A DNA stretch of 64,000 nucleotides from Mytilus californianus (lineage: Eukaryota; Mollusca; Bivalvia; Mytilida; Mytilidae). The stretch spans positions 14,409,001 to 14,473,000 of the forward strand of contig NW_026262690.1 in the NCBI RefSeq assembly GCF_021869535.1, read 5' to 3'. The notes beneath the pieces were generated by a model, which did not search any database, was not told the origin of the DNA, and saw only the letters and a list, made by a program, of their open reading frames with translations. Shown here piece by piece: positions 11,143-24,036 of this stretch. A program made the translations under genes and the position numbers. Position 1 is the first letter of the stretch. Each line of letters begins with the position of its first letter.

Positions 11143-14100
11143 CTGAAAATTAAATCAAAACAATTTAAAGTATTTGAATACAAGCCTCAATTAAGTATAC
11201 TGATTTCAAATTAGTTCTCGTCCGGTCAAAAAAGGGACGTAAAAAACGATTTTCAGTGTAGGGCAAGTGACACGCTCTCTGCACATAAAAGAGCTCTTAC
11301 AATTAGTATCTGAGGCGTCCCTCAATTTGCAGCTGCAGCCAAAATGTCCAATCCTTTGTCCAAATCGACCTACCTTGAATAACCTACCTATAGTATTTAT
11401 TGTAAGTTTGTTCTCGTCAAGAATATGCATTAAATATTTGCCACTGAACACTAAACAAGCACAACCAACCAATCAATCAATTAATCAATCAATCAATCAA
11501 TTTCAATTCTTAATCTTATTCCTTCTATATCGTGTACGAATAAAGATAAAACTGTATAGCTAGCATGCGTAATAAAAGGAAATGGGCCACTTGTGTTGTT
11601 TTCTCTCATTTTTATGTAATCCCGTTCTATGGGAATACAGTTATCTCAGAAGCGTCATACCACAATTATCTTGACTGTGTTTGGAAAAAAAATAATTACA
11701 CCAGTTGGAACAAAATGACATTTACTCAAGGAAAATATTTAAATGCCAGGAAAACACAACGCTGCTTTCGTCTGCAACACCTTGGTACACATCCATAGGG
11801 TTCAACTAACTATAGAAACAAGAAAGCACACGCTGAAATGTCTCGCCTGCTATACTGACCATTGATTTTATGTTGACAGTCCTAAATATAAAGTTTTACT
11901 ACAAGTATCACATTAACATTTATGATCCAAGAAAATGAGGTCAAGATCAGATAAACCAAGCCGGAAATACATGTACACATTTAATACAATCATTCAATAC
12001 ACCGAATATAGATGACATATTGCTTATAGTATAAAAGAAACAGACCAAACCATGGAAATTTTATATTGACCAATGAACCGTAAAAATGAGGTCAAGGTCA
12101 ATTAAACCTGCCAGACTGACATGTACATCGTAAAATATTTCCATACATCAAATATAGTTGACCTATTGTATACAGTATTAGCAAACAAGACCAAAACACA
12201 AAAACTTAACTTTTACCACTGAACAATGAAAATGAGGTCAAGGTCAGATGACACCAGCCAGTTGGACATGTACACCTTATAATCATTACAATACACCAAA
12301 TATAGAAGACCTATTGGTTATAGTATCTGAGACATGGACTTGACCACGAAAACTTGACCTTGTTCACTGATCCATGAAATGAGGTCGAGGTCAAGTGAAA
12401 ACTGACTGACAGGCATGAGGACCATGCAGGGTACGCACATACCAAATATAGTTATCCTTTTACTCATAATAAGAGAGAAATTAACATTACATAAAGTCTT
12501 AACTTTTTTTTCAAGTAGTCACTGCACCATGAAATTGGGTAAAGGACAATGGACATATGACGGACGGAGACTTCATATCATAAGGCATCTATATACAAAG
12601 TATGAAGCTTCCAGGTATTCTACCTTCTGAAATATTAAGCTTTTAAAAAGTTAGTTAACGCCGCCGTCACCGCTGCTGCCGCCGCCATCGCCGGATCACT
12701 ATCCCTAGGTAGAGCTTTCTGCGACAGAAGTCGCAGGCTCGACAATGAAAGTAAACACTTAACATTTTGAATCAATTCTTCAATGCTCGCTTAAAACCTG
12801 AAAGTTGTTTTGACTATGTCTGTAACCATTGTAATGATTTCACTTTAAACAGCGATCTTCGTTGACATGACAGAAATAAGAGTTGTTTAGATATATATTT
12901 CTTCCCGCCAATTTAAATTTCTTCTGTAAGCTACTTACCATTGAATGGTCCAGTAATCCCAAAAAATATGTGCTGACCTCCAGTCATTAGCCCAATAGCT
13001 TGACCGAAACGTTCAGGTTCGATTATTTCTGACAAGGTAGATGAATTAATAGCAAACATAGTCCCTCCAACGAGTCCATATATCACAGAATATAAAACAA
13101 GGGACCAGAATTCGGTATAAAATGGGCTTAAGGAATTTATAATACCACATATAATCAATGCAATAATCATAATATGTTTTCTACCAATAAAACCATGATC
13201 TGCGAATATTCCACTTCCAGCCCGACCAAATATGTCTATAACACTGGAAATAGATATGATAAGACTAGTACGGGTTTTGTCTATCCCGTGGAAGTCTGCT
13301 AACGGAGGAATGAACATGATTGGATATAAACAACCAATACTTCCTGTTAAATAAGCTATTATAAACAAAGTGAACGCAATATTTCTAAAAATCGCACAGT
13401 TAAACACATAACGAAGAACGGACACTATGCTATGTTTCCTTACTAAAGTCGCATCTCCTTTTGATAGCTTATTAACACTCTCATCACTTATTGATCGAAT
13501 TATTTCAGCTGTATTGATATCATATAAAAATTCGCTACTTAAATAATGTCTTCTTTTCGTCTCGGAACTTTCAAATTTTGCAAGTATATTTCCTTGAGAC
13601 GAGCTGATATGCTGGTTTGATTCAACTAAAGTTGGATCCATTTCAACTTGCACAATTTCTGATTCTGTTCTTGAACGCATTCGTTGTAGCATTGCTTTTC
13701 TAGCTAAAGGCGAGAACGAATCTCCTGTTAATGACCTTGGACGGAATCCGTCAAACTGATCATTATTTTCTTCTAAAAGTGCTTTTGTTTCTGGTTTTCT
13801 AGAGTCGCTTATTTTTCTAGTTCTTTGTTCTGGGTTTTTACCATCACTTATTTGTCTAATTATATGTTCTGGGTGTTTACCATCACTTATTTTTCTAATT
13901 CTATGTTCTGGATTTTTACCATCACTTATTTTTCTCGTTCTCTGATCTGGGTTTTTATTTTCACTTATTTTTCTCGTTCTCTGATCTTGGCTTTTATCAT
14001 CACTGATTTTACGGTTTCTTTTTTTAATAACAACCCGATAAAACGTTTCTGGTCGTAATAAAGCACCTGCCATTACTGTATGAAAATGGATTCCCCCAAT

Positions 14101-17100
14101 TATGAGAAAGGCTCCTCTAAGTCCGTATGTATCAATAAGTAGTCTGGATAAAGGTCCCATTATAAGACCACCAAAGCTCACACCACTCATAGTTATTCCG
14201 TTCGCTAAACTCCTTCGTTTGTCAAAATACTTTCCGAGTACGAACAAACATGGCCCGTTTATAGAACCTATGGCAATCCCTGTAAATAAACGAAGTAAAT
14301 TTATATCTTAATTTCAAATGCATGATAGTTAAAACCCGGAGGGTTGATGGCATATAATAACTGAACAAACAATGATTCAAAACAAATGAAATGATATATG
14401 GAGCAACAACATGCGTCAGTTCAGGCAAAGACATAAAAAAAATGGATCATCTAGTTTAAGATTGCATGCAGTTATAACTAAAATGCTTAAATTCTTAAAT
14501 AACCGTACTTTTATTATTGTATCTATGGGATAGTTGGGCTAGTTCATTGATTGTTTGATCAACCTTTAAGTATATTTACAAATTTGAAGTTAAGGGTATC
14601 AACATAATGCTGATAATTAAGGAAAAAAACTTACTAGGAAATAGTGCAAACAAAAACAACTTCAAAGACAAGACTAAATCTCTAACAAAATGGAAAAAAA
14701 ATAATGCGTTCATACAAGCCTCCCAGAACGACAGCAACATAAACAAGAGGCTCTCAAGAGCCTGAATCGCTCACCTGTATTTCAGAGGAGAAGATTTTTA
14801 AATGTTAGCAAACTTTATGAACAAATTGTGTAAAATTGTCTTTAAAGGGCAATAACTCTTGAAGGGGTCAATTGACAATTTTGGTCATATTAACTTTTTT
14901 GTAGATCTTACTTTGCTGAACATTATTGCTGCTTACAGTTTATATATATCTATAGTAATATTCAAAATAATAACAAAAAACTGCAAAATTTTGTTAAAAC
15001 TACCAATTCGGTGGCAGCAACCCAACAATGGGTTGTTCGATTCGTCTGAAAATTTCAGGGCCGATAGATCTTGACCAATTAAACAATTTTACCCCTGTCA
15101 CATTTGCTCTAAAAGATTTAGTTTTTGAGATATAAGCCAAAAACTGCATTTGACCCTTATGTTCTATTTTTAGCCATGGCGGCCATGTTTGTCGATGGAT
15201 ACAAACTTCGGATACAATTTATAAACAAGATACCCTAAGGAACATTTAATTAAAGTTTGAAGGTATTTGGCCCAGTAGTTTCAGAGGAGAAGACTTTTAA
15301 ATGTTAGCAAACTTGATGAACAAATTGTGTAAAATTGTCTTTAAAGGGCAATAAATCCTTAAGGGATCAATTGACAATTATGGTAATATTTACTTTTTTG
15401 TAGATCTTACTTTGCTGAACATTATTGCTGCTTACAGTTTATATATATCTATAATAATATTCAAAATAATAACAAAAAACTGCAAAATTTTGTTAAAACA
15501 ACCAATTCGGTGGCAGCAACCCAACAATGGGTTGTTCGATTCGTCTGAAAATGTCAGAGCTGATAGATCTTGACCAATTGAACAATTTTACCCCATGTCA
15601 GATTTGCTCTAAAAGCTTTAGTTTTTGTCGAGCCTGCGACTTTTGTCGCAGAAAGCTCGACAAAGGGATAGTGATCCGGCGGCGGCGGCGGCGGCGGCGG
15701 CGTTAGCTAACTTCTTAAAAGCTTTATATTTTAGAAGGTGGAAGACCTGGATGCTTCATACTTTGTATATGGATGCCTCATGTTACGAAGTTTCCGTCAG
15801 TCACATGTCCAATGTCCTTGACCTCATTTTCATGGTTCAGTGACTACTTGAAAAAAAAGTTCAGATTTTTTGTAATGTTAAATTCTCTCTTATTATAAGT
15901 AATAGGATAACTATATTTGGTATGTGCGTACCTTGCAAGGTCCTCATGCCTGTCAGACAGTTTTCACGTGACCTCGACCTCATTTCATGGATCAGTGAAC
16001 AAGGTTAAGTTTTGGTGGTCAATTCCATATCTCAGATACTATAAGCAAAAGGTCTAGTATATTCGGATGGAAGGACTATAAGGTGTACATGTCCAACTGG
16101 CAGGTGTCATCTGACCTTGACCTCATTTTCATGGTTCAGTGGTTATAGTTAAGTTTTTGTGTTTTGGTCCCTTTTTCATATATTTATGCAATAGGTCTAC
16201 TACATTTGGTGTATGGAATGATTGTAAGGTGTACATGTCTAGCTGGCAGGTGTCATCTGACCTTGACCTCATTTTCATGGTTCAGTGGTTATAGTTAAGT
16301 TTTTGTGTTTTGGTCCGTTTTTCTTATACTTTATGCAATAGGACTACTATATTTGGTGTATGGAATGATTGTAAGGTGTACATGTCTAGCTGGCAGGTGT
16401 CATCTGACCTTGACCTCATTTTCATGGTTCAGTGGTTATAGTTAAGTTTTTGGAGTTTGGTCTTTTTTCTTATACTATATGCAATAAGTCAACTATATTT
16501 GGTGTATGGTAATATTCTATGATGTACAAGTCAGTCTCGCAGGTTTTATTTGACCTTGACCTCATTTTCACGGTTCATTGCTCAGTGTTAAGTTTATGTG
16601 TTTCAGTCTGTTTTTCTTAAACTATAAGCAATAGGTCAGCTATATTTGTTGTATGGAAGGATTGTAAGCTGTTCATGTCTGCCTGGCATGGTTCATCTGA
16701 CCTTGACCTCATTTTCACGATTCATTGGTCAATGTTTAGTTCTTGGTTAAGTCTGTTTCTTAGAAACTATAAGCAATAGGTCAACTATATTTAGTGTATT
16801 GAATGATTGTAAGGTGTACATGTATTTCTCGTTTGATTTATATGACCTTGACTTCATTTTCTTGGATCATGTTAAGTTTATGTAATAGTTTTAGTAAAGC
16901 TTTCATTTAGGACTATCAACATAATATCAATGGTTAGTAAAGAAGGCGAGACATTTCAGTGTGTGCACTCTTGTTGAGATATAAGCCAAAAACTGCATTT
17001 GACCCCTATGTTCTATTTTTAGCCATGGCGGCCATGTTTGTCGATGGATCAAAACTTCGGATACAATTTATAAACTAGATACCATAAGGAACATTTAGTT

Positions 17101-20100
17101 AAAGTTTGGAGGTATTTGGCCCAGTAGTTTCAGAGGAGAAGATTTTTGAAATAGTTTACGACGACAGACGACAACAGACGACGACGACGACGACAGACGA
17201 CGACGACAGACGACGGACGACGACGGACGCCAAGTGATGGCATAAGCTCACATGGGGCCCTTCGGGCCCCGGTGAGCTAACAAACCATGAAACAAACATA
17301 ACTATACTTTAAATTGACAACCAAACTTTGGAGGGCGAATTATTCTATTAACTAGGCAAACCCATTTCAGCACACTGGGTGCACAAAATTTTGCTAACAA
17401 TATTTTTGACCTTCAACGCTTCAATATTTTAAAATTACAAAACAAGATCATATCGGACCGGCCCATCCAAAAAAAGGTAACAAGAGATCCACCAACATGA
17501 ATGGAATCTGCTTTCTGAAACTGAATACAGGGAAAGCCTGCGGATGAGAACGACTTTCTCATATATAAGAAACAACTTACCGACTAAAATGCTGTGAGAG
17601 AAAATGAAGAAGTAGATACTTTGAGCAAATGTATTACATATTAATCCAAGACTGCCAATAAATCCACCCGTCATTATCACCTGTCTGGGTGTCAGAAACT
17701 TCAGTCCTATTGTCATGCTTAGGAAACCTGAAATTCAAAAATAAATATGATATAATTATTTTGTAACTTTTTAAGTTTGCCCTCAGTAATTGCGAGCATT
17801 CTTTGATGTGATATTATTTTATGTCGTTTTAAGTTTGCCTTCAGTAATTGCGAGCAATCTTTAATGTGATATTATTTTATATTACTAATCGAATATTTTG
17901 AAGGATTTGTGATTCGTTAAAACTTGATCACATGTACATTTGTATTTACTCAGTGTGCACGCCAATACTGATGTGTTTAGCTTTTCGAAGGTCAAAAACA
18001 GCATATTGCACAGGGCATACAGCATGTTAATAAAACTACATTCTAGAAATCCCCAATTTTACATTGTTTATGCAATAGTTGTTGATTAATAAAAAAAACA
18101 ATTGTAGCCTTTGTTTGAGGTCAATACGATGTTATATCGACCTCATACAAAGGCTATAATTGTACAGTATCGTTTTAAGTTTGCCCTCAGTAATTGCAAG
18201 CATTCTTTGATGTGATATTATTTTGTGTCGTTTAAGTTTGCCTTCAGTAATTGCGAGCATTCTTTAATGTGATATTATTTTGTATCGTTTTAAGTTTGCC
18301 TTCAGTAATTGCGAGCATTCTTTGATGTGATATTAATTTGTATCGTTTTAAGTTTGCCTCAAGTAATTGCAAACATTCTTTGATGTGATATTATTTTGTA
18401 TCGTTTTAAGTTTGCCTTCGGTAATTGCGAGCATTCTTTGATATGACATTTTTTGTGTCTTTTTAAGTTTTGATTTCAAAAATTGCAAACACTATTTTAT
18501 ATTGCACTATTTTGCATGGTTGGTAGTATGCCTATTGCCTACGAAACGTCTTGAAGGTGACTTAATGTCAACAAGATGATTCATGGTGACGACGTGATGT
18601 GTAGCAACTTTACAGACCTACCGACAACACTACTAGTAGCAAACTGCAAGCCAATAATAAGCGACGATGACGTCGAGTCTGTGTTATAAACTGTCAAAAA
18701 CTCTACCATATATATACCAAAAGATCTCAAAATACCACCAAACGTTACAAACAGTATGAATGAAGCTGAAAATATAAAGGTTTTATTAGTTTACATATAA
18801 AATATAATAATGAACGTTAATAAGGAAACACTGACACCTATGTTCAAGATAATATGTGGTTATATACTGGGATACATTCACAATGTGTATGCACAAAAAA
18901 CATACTGAGATCCATTCCAAGGATATGAAAGAAAATTGCTTAAAGTATAATGGAAATAACGAAACCTACAAACGCCTCAAATATTAGTAGCCATTAATAT
19001 GTCCTTACTCATTTCAAGGCCTATTATCCGACCAGTAGCCATTAATATGTCCTTACTGTATTCTCTAACCACAAAACAAACGTTTAATATGTTTTCCTTC
19101 AAACTGGTTTCTGTTTTTTATGACTGTTCTGGATAACATCCATAAAACAATGGAATACTGAGTGCTGTAAACATTATTAGAAACTACAGTAACATTAGTT
19201 TACCCAAGGTCTAACCAACTTTAAAATTACCTATCGGATTGACGATATGGACATTTAGGATCTTTGGCAACATAACTGTCACATCTGTTAAGTCTTCTTG
19301 ATAATAGTGATACTAGTAATACAAATTTTGAAAATTTTTGATCTACACTAAAACTACATTAAAAAGGCTTTAATTTTACCAATGACAGCTAACTTTTGGT
19401 CCACTTATGTAGATCTTGTCATATATGTAATCATAACAGCCGTTTGAACTACTTGTTTAGAACTTGTGATACTACCAATCCTGACGATTTTTAGCCTACT
19501 TGTTGCGAACTTGTCATTTTACCAATCCTGACAATCTTTTGGACTTCTTGTTACGAACTTGCCATAATATCAATCATGAAAAATCTTTTTTGACTTCTTG
19601 TTACGAACTTGCCATAATATCAATCATGAAAACCTTTTTGGACTTCTTGTTAAGAACTTGTTATAATGCCAATCATGAAAACCTTTTTGGTCTTCTTGTT
19701 AAGAACTTGTTATAATACTAATCATGACAACTGTTCAGAACTTGACATAATACCAATCCCGACAATCTTTTGGACTTCTTGTTACGAACTTGCCATAATA
19801 TCAATCATGAAAAATATTTTTTTACTTCTTGTTACGAACTTGCCATAATATCAATCATGAAAACCTTTTTGGACTTCTTGTTACGAACTTGCCATAATAT
19901 CAATCATGACAACCTTTTTTGACTTCTTGTAACGAACTTGCCATAATATCAATCATGGCAACCTTTTTTGACTTCTTGTTACGAACTTGCCATAATATCA
20001 ATCATGAAAACCTTTTTGGACTTCTTGTTACGAACTTGCCATAATATCAATCATGAAAACATTTTTTTATTTCTTGTTACGAACTTGCCATAATATCAAT

Positions 20101-23100
20101 CATGACAACGGTTCAGAACTTGACATAATACCAATCCTGACAACCGTCCAGAACTTGTCAATATATCAATATTTAAAATATTTTTTTCCACAATTTTAAG
20201 ACTTGTCATTATACCAATTCTGACAAAGTAATATGTAGATCATGTATGGTGTTGTCACGTACGACAAATGTCATGGTTGATATGTAAATATGTTATGAAT
20301 GTCTTCCTACCTAGCAATACCATTCTTTAACAGAACAATTACCTAGTAATATAATCAAACACCTTAAATGCTTTCCTACCTACCAATACGTTTGTACTAA
20401 TCTAGTAATACCACCCAGGACCATCCAGAATCAATAGGATGAGAGAATACCTTCACTTTCTTTGTACTAACCTAGTAATACCACGCGGAACCACCCAGAA
20501 TCAACAGGATGAGGGCATTCCTTCACTTTATTTGTACTAACCTAGTAATACCATCAAGGAACATCTAAAATCAACAGGATGAGGACATTCCTTCACTTTA
20601 TTTGTACTAACCTAGTTATACCATCTAAGATCATCCAGAATCAACAGGATGAGGGCATTCCTTCACTTTCTTTGTACTAACCTAGTATTACCACCCAGAA
20701 ACAACAGGATGAGGGAATTCCTTTACTCTATTTGTACTAACCTAGTAATACCACCCAGGACCATCTATAATCAATAAGATGAGGGAATTCCTTTACTTTA
20801 TTTGTACTAACCAAGTAATACCATCCAGAATCAACAGGATGAGGGAATTTCTTTACTTTATTTGTACTAACCTAGTTATACCATCTAAGACCATCTAGAA
20901 TCTACATGATGAGGGAATTCCTTCACTTTCTTAGTACTTACCTTGTAATACCATCCAGGACCATCTAGAATCAACAGGATAAGGGAATTCCTTCACTTTA
21001 TCTGTACTAACCTAGTAATACCCATCTAGGACCATCAGGATGAGGGAACTCCTTTACTTTATTTGTACTAACCTAGTAATACCATCTAGGACCATCAGGA
21101 TGAGGGAATTCCTTCACTTTATTTGTACTAACTTAGTGATACCATAAAGGACCACCCAGAATCAACAGGATGAGGGCATTCCTTCACTTTATTTGTACTA
21201 ACCAAGTGAAACCATAAAGGACCACCCAGAATCAACAGGATGTGGGCATTCCTTCACTTTGTTTGTACTAACCTAGTAATACCATCGAGGACCATCTAGA
21301 ATCAATAGGATGAGGGAATTCCTTCACTTTATTTGAACTAACCTAGCAATACCATCTAGGACCATCAGAATGATGGAATTTCTTAACTTTATTTGTACTA
21401 ACCTTGTAATACCATCTAGGACTATCAGGATGAGGGCATTCCTTCACTTTATTTGTACTAACAAAGAAATACCATCCGGGACCACCCAGAATCAACAGGA
21501 TGAGTGCATTCCTTCACTTTATTTGTACTAACCTTGTTATACCATCCAGGACCATCCAGAATCAACAGGATGAGGGAATTCCTTTACTTTATTTGTACTA
21601 ACCTAGTAATACCATCTAGGACCATCAGGTGATACCATCAAGACCATCCAGAATCAACAGGATGAGGGAATTCCTTCACTTTATTTGTACTAACATAGTT
21701 ATACCATCTAAGATCATCAAGAATCAACAGGATGAGGGCATTCCTTCACTTTCTTTGTACTAACCTAGTAATACCACCCAGAATCAACAGGATGAGGGAA
21801 TTCCTTTACTCTATTTGTACTAACCTAGTAATACCATCCAGGACCATCTAGAATCAAATAAGATGAGGGAATTCTTTTACTTTATTTGTACTAACCTAGT
21901 TATACCATCCAGAATCTACAGGATGAGTGAATTCCTTCACTTTATTTGTAATAACCTAGTAATAGCATCAAGGACCATCCAGAATCAACAGGATAAGGGA
22001 ATTCCTTCACTTTATTTGTACTAACCTAGTAATACCATCTAGGACCATCAGGATGAGGGAACTCCTTTACTTTATTTGTACTAACCTAGTAATACCATCA
22101 AGGACCATCTAAAATCAACAGGATGAGGGCATTCCTTCACTTTACTTGTACTAACCTAGTTATACCATCTTAGATCATCCAGAATCAACAGGATGAGGGC
22201 ATTCCTTCACTTTCTTTGTACTAACCTAGTAATACCAACCAGAATCAACAGGATGAGGGTATTCCTTCACTTTATTTGTACTAACCTAGTAATACCATCA
22301 AGGACCATCTAAAATCAACAGGATGAGGGCATTCCTTCACTTTACTTGCACTAACCTAGTTATACCATCTAAGATCATCCAGCATCAACAGGATGAGGGC
22401 ATTCCTTCACTTTCTTTGTACTAACATAGTTATACCATCCAGGACCATCTATAATCAATAAGATGAGGGAATTCCTTTACTTTATTTGTACTAACCAAGT
22501 AATACCATACAGAATCAACAGGATGAGGGAATTTCTTTACTTTATTTGTACTTACCTAGTTATACCATCTAAGACCATCTAGAATCTACATGATGAGGGA
22601 ATTCCTTCACTTTCTTTGTTCTTACCTTGTAATACCATCCAGGACCATCTAGAATCAACAGGATAAGGGAATTCCTTCACTTTATTTGTACTAACCTAGT
22701 AATACCATCTAGAACCATCAGGATGAGGGAAATCCTTTACTTTATTTGTACTAACCTAGTAATACCATCCAGGACCATCAGGATGAGGGAATTTCTTCAC
22801 TTTATTTGTACTAACTTAGTGATACCATAAAGGACCACCAGAATCAACAGGATGAGGGCATTCCTTCAATTTATTTGTACTAACCTAGTGATACCATCCA
22901 GGACCTTCAGAATCAACAGGATGTGGGCATTCCTTCAATTTATTTGTACTAACCTAGTAATACCATCCATGACCACCCAGAATCAACAGGATGAGGGAAT
23001 GTCTTCATTTCATTTGTACTAACCTAGTAATACCATCCATGACCACCCAGAATCAACAGGATGAGGGAATGTCTTCATTTTATTTGTACTAACCTAGTAA

Positions 23101-24036
23101 TACCATCCATGACCACCCAGAATCAACAGGATGAGGGAATGTCTTCATTTTATTTGTACTAACCTAGTAATACCATCCATGACCACCCAGAATCAACAGG
23201 ATGAGGGAATGTCTTCATTTTATTTGTACTAACCTAGTAATACCATCCAGGACCACCCAGAATCAACAGGATGAGGGAATTCCTTCATTTTATTTGTACT
23301 AACCTAGTAATACCACCCAGGACCACCCAGAATCAACAGGATGAGGGAATTCCTTTACTTTATTTGTACTAACCTAGTAATACCATCCATGACCACCCAG
23401 AATCAACAGGATGGGGGAATTCCTTCACTTTCATTGTACTAACCTAGTAATACCATCCATGACCACCCAGAATCAACAGGATGAGGGAATTCCTTCACTT
23501 TCATTGTACTAACCTAGTAATACCATCCATGACCACCCAGAATCAACAGGATGGGGGAATTCCTTCATTTTATTTGTACTAACCTAGTAATACCATCCAT
23601 GACCACCCAGAATCAACAGGATGAGGGAATTCCTTCACTTTCATTGTACTCACCTAGTAATACCATCCATGACCACCCAGAATCAACAGGAAGGGGGAAT
23701 TCCTTCATTTTATTTGTACTAACCTAGTAATACCATCCATGACCACCCAGAATCAACAGGATGAGGGAATTCCTTCACTTTCATTGTACTAACCTAGTAA
23801 TACCATCCATGACCACCCAGAATCAACAGGATGAGGGAATTCCTTCACTTTCATTGTACTAACCTAGTAATACCATCCATGACCACCCAGAATCTACAGG
23901 ATGAGGGAATTCCTTCACTTTATTTGTACTAACCTAGTAATACCATCCATGACCACCCAGAATCAACAGGATGAGGGAATTCCTTCACTTTATGTTTACG
24001 TTTTTTATTCATCGTCGATGACTTGATGACAGTCAT
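10982..24036 (-). CDS. Monocarboxylate transporter-like protein (SLC16, MFS), five coding exons
   Basis: A 12-helix major-facilitator membrane protein of the proton-linked monocarboxylate transporter family; substrate unassigned. Coding exons, 5' to 3': 24036-23934, 18765-18622, 17727-17581, 14279-12939, 11142-10982. They total 1896 nt (631 aa), and every junction is phase 1. Signatures are an N-terminal DSGWSW (residues 25-30, the family DGGWGW motif), YFDKRRSLANGI after helix 4, a long helix 6-7 cytosolic loop (about 215-420), and SVIDIFGRAGSG in helix 8. Asp480 and Arg484 there match the conserved Asp/Arg pair of MCT1. The loop holds six 13-residue repeats. The downstream intron of the first exon is filled by copies of that exon's end. 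ATG 24036 is the first in frame after the acceptor at 24059-24060; 5' UTR exons lie upstream. Confidence 0.9.
11340..11510 (+). repeat. Dispersed repeat tail with (CAAT)n end
   Basis: Contains ATGCATTAAATATTTGCCAC and TGAACACTAAACAAGCACAA, ending in CAATCAATCAAT. Similar tails occur at 28590-28765 and 36750-36835, suggesting a retroelement 3' end. Confidence 0.5.
11819..12742 (-). mobile_element. Dispersed element 'E', copy 2
   Basis: Reverse-orientation copy of the element at 7304-8445, in the last transporter intron. It retains the hairpin GCGAC...GTCGC near its TCGAGCC end and the GCC/CGG-rich stretch (about 12660-12700). Confidence 0.8.
12939..14279 (-). CDS. Transporter exon 4 (helices 4-11 and cytosolic loop)
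   Basis: Large 1341-nt exon from the acceptor TTTACAG (AG 14281-14280) to donor G|GTAAGT (12938). Reads GIAIGSINGPCLFVLGKYFD at its start and ITGPFNG at its end. Contains the 39-bp coding repeat and the helix 8 Asp/Arg pair. Confidence 0.93.
13798..14013 (-). repeat. 39-bp in-frame coding repeat in transporter loop
   Basis: Six tandem copies of a 13-residue unit of the form RKISDGKNPEQRT (protein residues about 221-297), rich in Lys/Arg, Asp and Ser. It sits in the helix 6-7 cytosolic loop. The RKIS cores look like basophilic kinase sites (inference). An overlapping + strand open frame is a shadow. Confidence 0.85.
14741..17280 (+). mobile_element. Composite dispersed repeat with two ~500-bp subunits
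   Basis: Starts with the palindrome GAGGCTCTCAAGAGCCT and CGCTCACC. It holds two head-to-tail subunits: 14777-15283, and 15284 to about 17140. The second is split by element E. It ends in a GAC-rich simple repeat (17157-17230), a strong hairpin GGGGCCCTTCGGGCCCC and GGTGAGCTAA. The ends are roughly inverted (CGCTCACC/GGTGAGC). Non-coding; lies in the transporter intron between exons 3 and 4. Confidence 0.75.
15628..16973 (+). mobile_element. Dispersed element 'E', copy 3, nested
   Basis: Inserted into the second subunit of the repeat at 14741-17280. The undisturbed first subunit reads TTTAGTTTTTGAGATATAAG. Here TTTAGTTTTTG is followed by TCGAGCC, and CACTCTTG by TTGAGATATAAG. The start carries a hairpin (GCGACTTTTGTCGC) and (CGG)n at 15677-15701. 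Confidence 0.85.
17581..17727 (-). CDS. Transporter exon 3 (helices 2-4)
   Basis: Acceptor TTTCAG at 17728-17733, donor G|GTAAGT at 17580. Encodes FLSMTIGLKFLTPRQVIMTG and on to SHSILVG. 147 nt, phase 1 at both ends. Confidence 0.9.
17755..18480. repeat. ~58-bp tandem array, split
   Basis: Units containing AAGTTTGCCTTCAGTAATTG and ATTCTTTGATGTGATATTAT. About two copies lie at 17770-17885 and five to six at 18170-18480, separated by ~280 bp of other sequence. In the transporter intron between exons 2 and 3; not exon-derived. Confidence 0.8.
18622..18765 (-). CDS. Transporter exon 2 (helix 1)
   Basis: Flanked by TTTCAG at 18766-18771 and G|GTAGG donor at 18621. Encodes FILFVTFGGILRSFGIYMVE and on to SSVVG, the MCT helix 1 and loop region. 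It is 144 nt with phase 1 at both ends. Too many short gaps and no start codon kept it from appearing as a long frame. Confidence 0.88.
19480..20200. repeat. ~49-bp tandem array
   Basis: About 14 copies of a ~49-bp unit (TTCTTGTTACGAACTTGCCA, then TAATATCAATCATGAAAACC). Some units are truncated. In the first coding-side intron of the transporter, left of the exon-derived array. Confidence 0.85.
20310..23990 (-). repeat. 70-bp array of exon-end plus splice-donor copies
   Basis: About 50 tandem units (clean from ~20390, degenerate from ~20310). On the - strand each unit reads AAGTGAAGGAATTCCC, then CATCCTGTTGATTCTGGGTG, then the TGGATGGTATTACTAG exon end and the GTTAGT donor. This is the last ~55 nt of the transporter start exon and its donor. 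The right-most copy is the real exon (23934 onward). Units at 22980-23990 are nearly identical to it; those further left are more diverged, and several lack an internal segment. No acceptor is evident on the coding strand of the unit. The array fills most of the downstream intron. Confidence 0.93.

Noticed and set aside
13825-14311. Two + strand open frames antisense to the transporter
   Set aside because: Shadows of the strongly supported - strand coding exon and its 39-bp repeat.
20310-23990. CRISPR-like array
   Set aside because: Direct 70-bp tandem units without unique spacers, in a eukaryotic intron; the unit is exon-derived.
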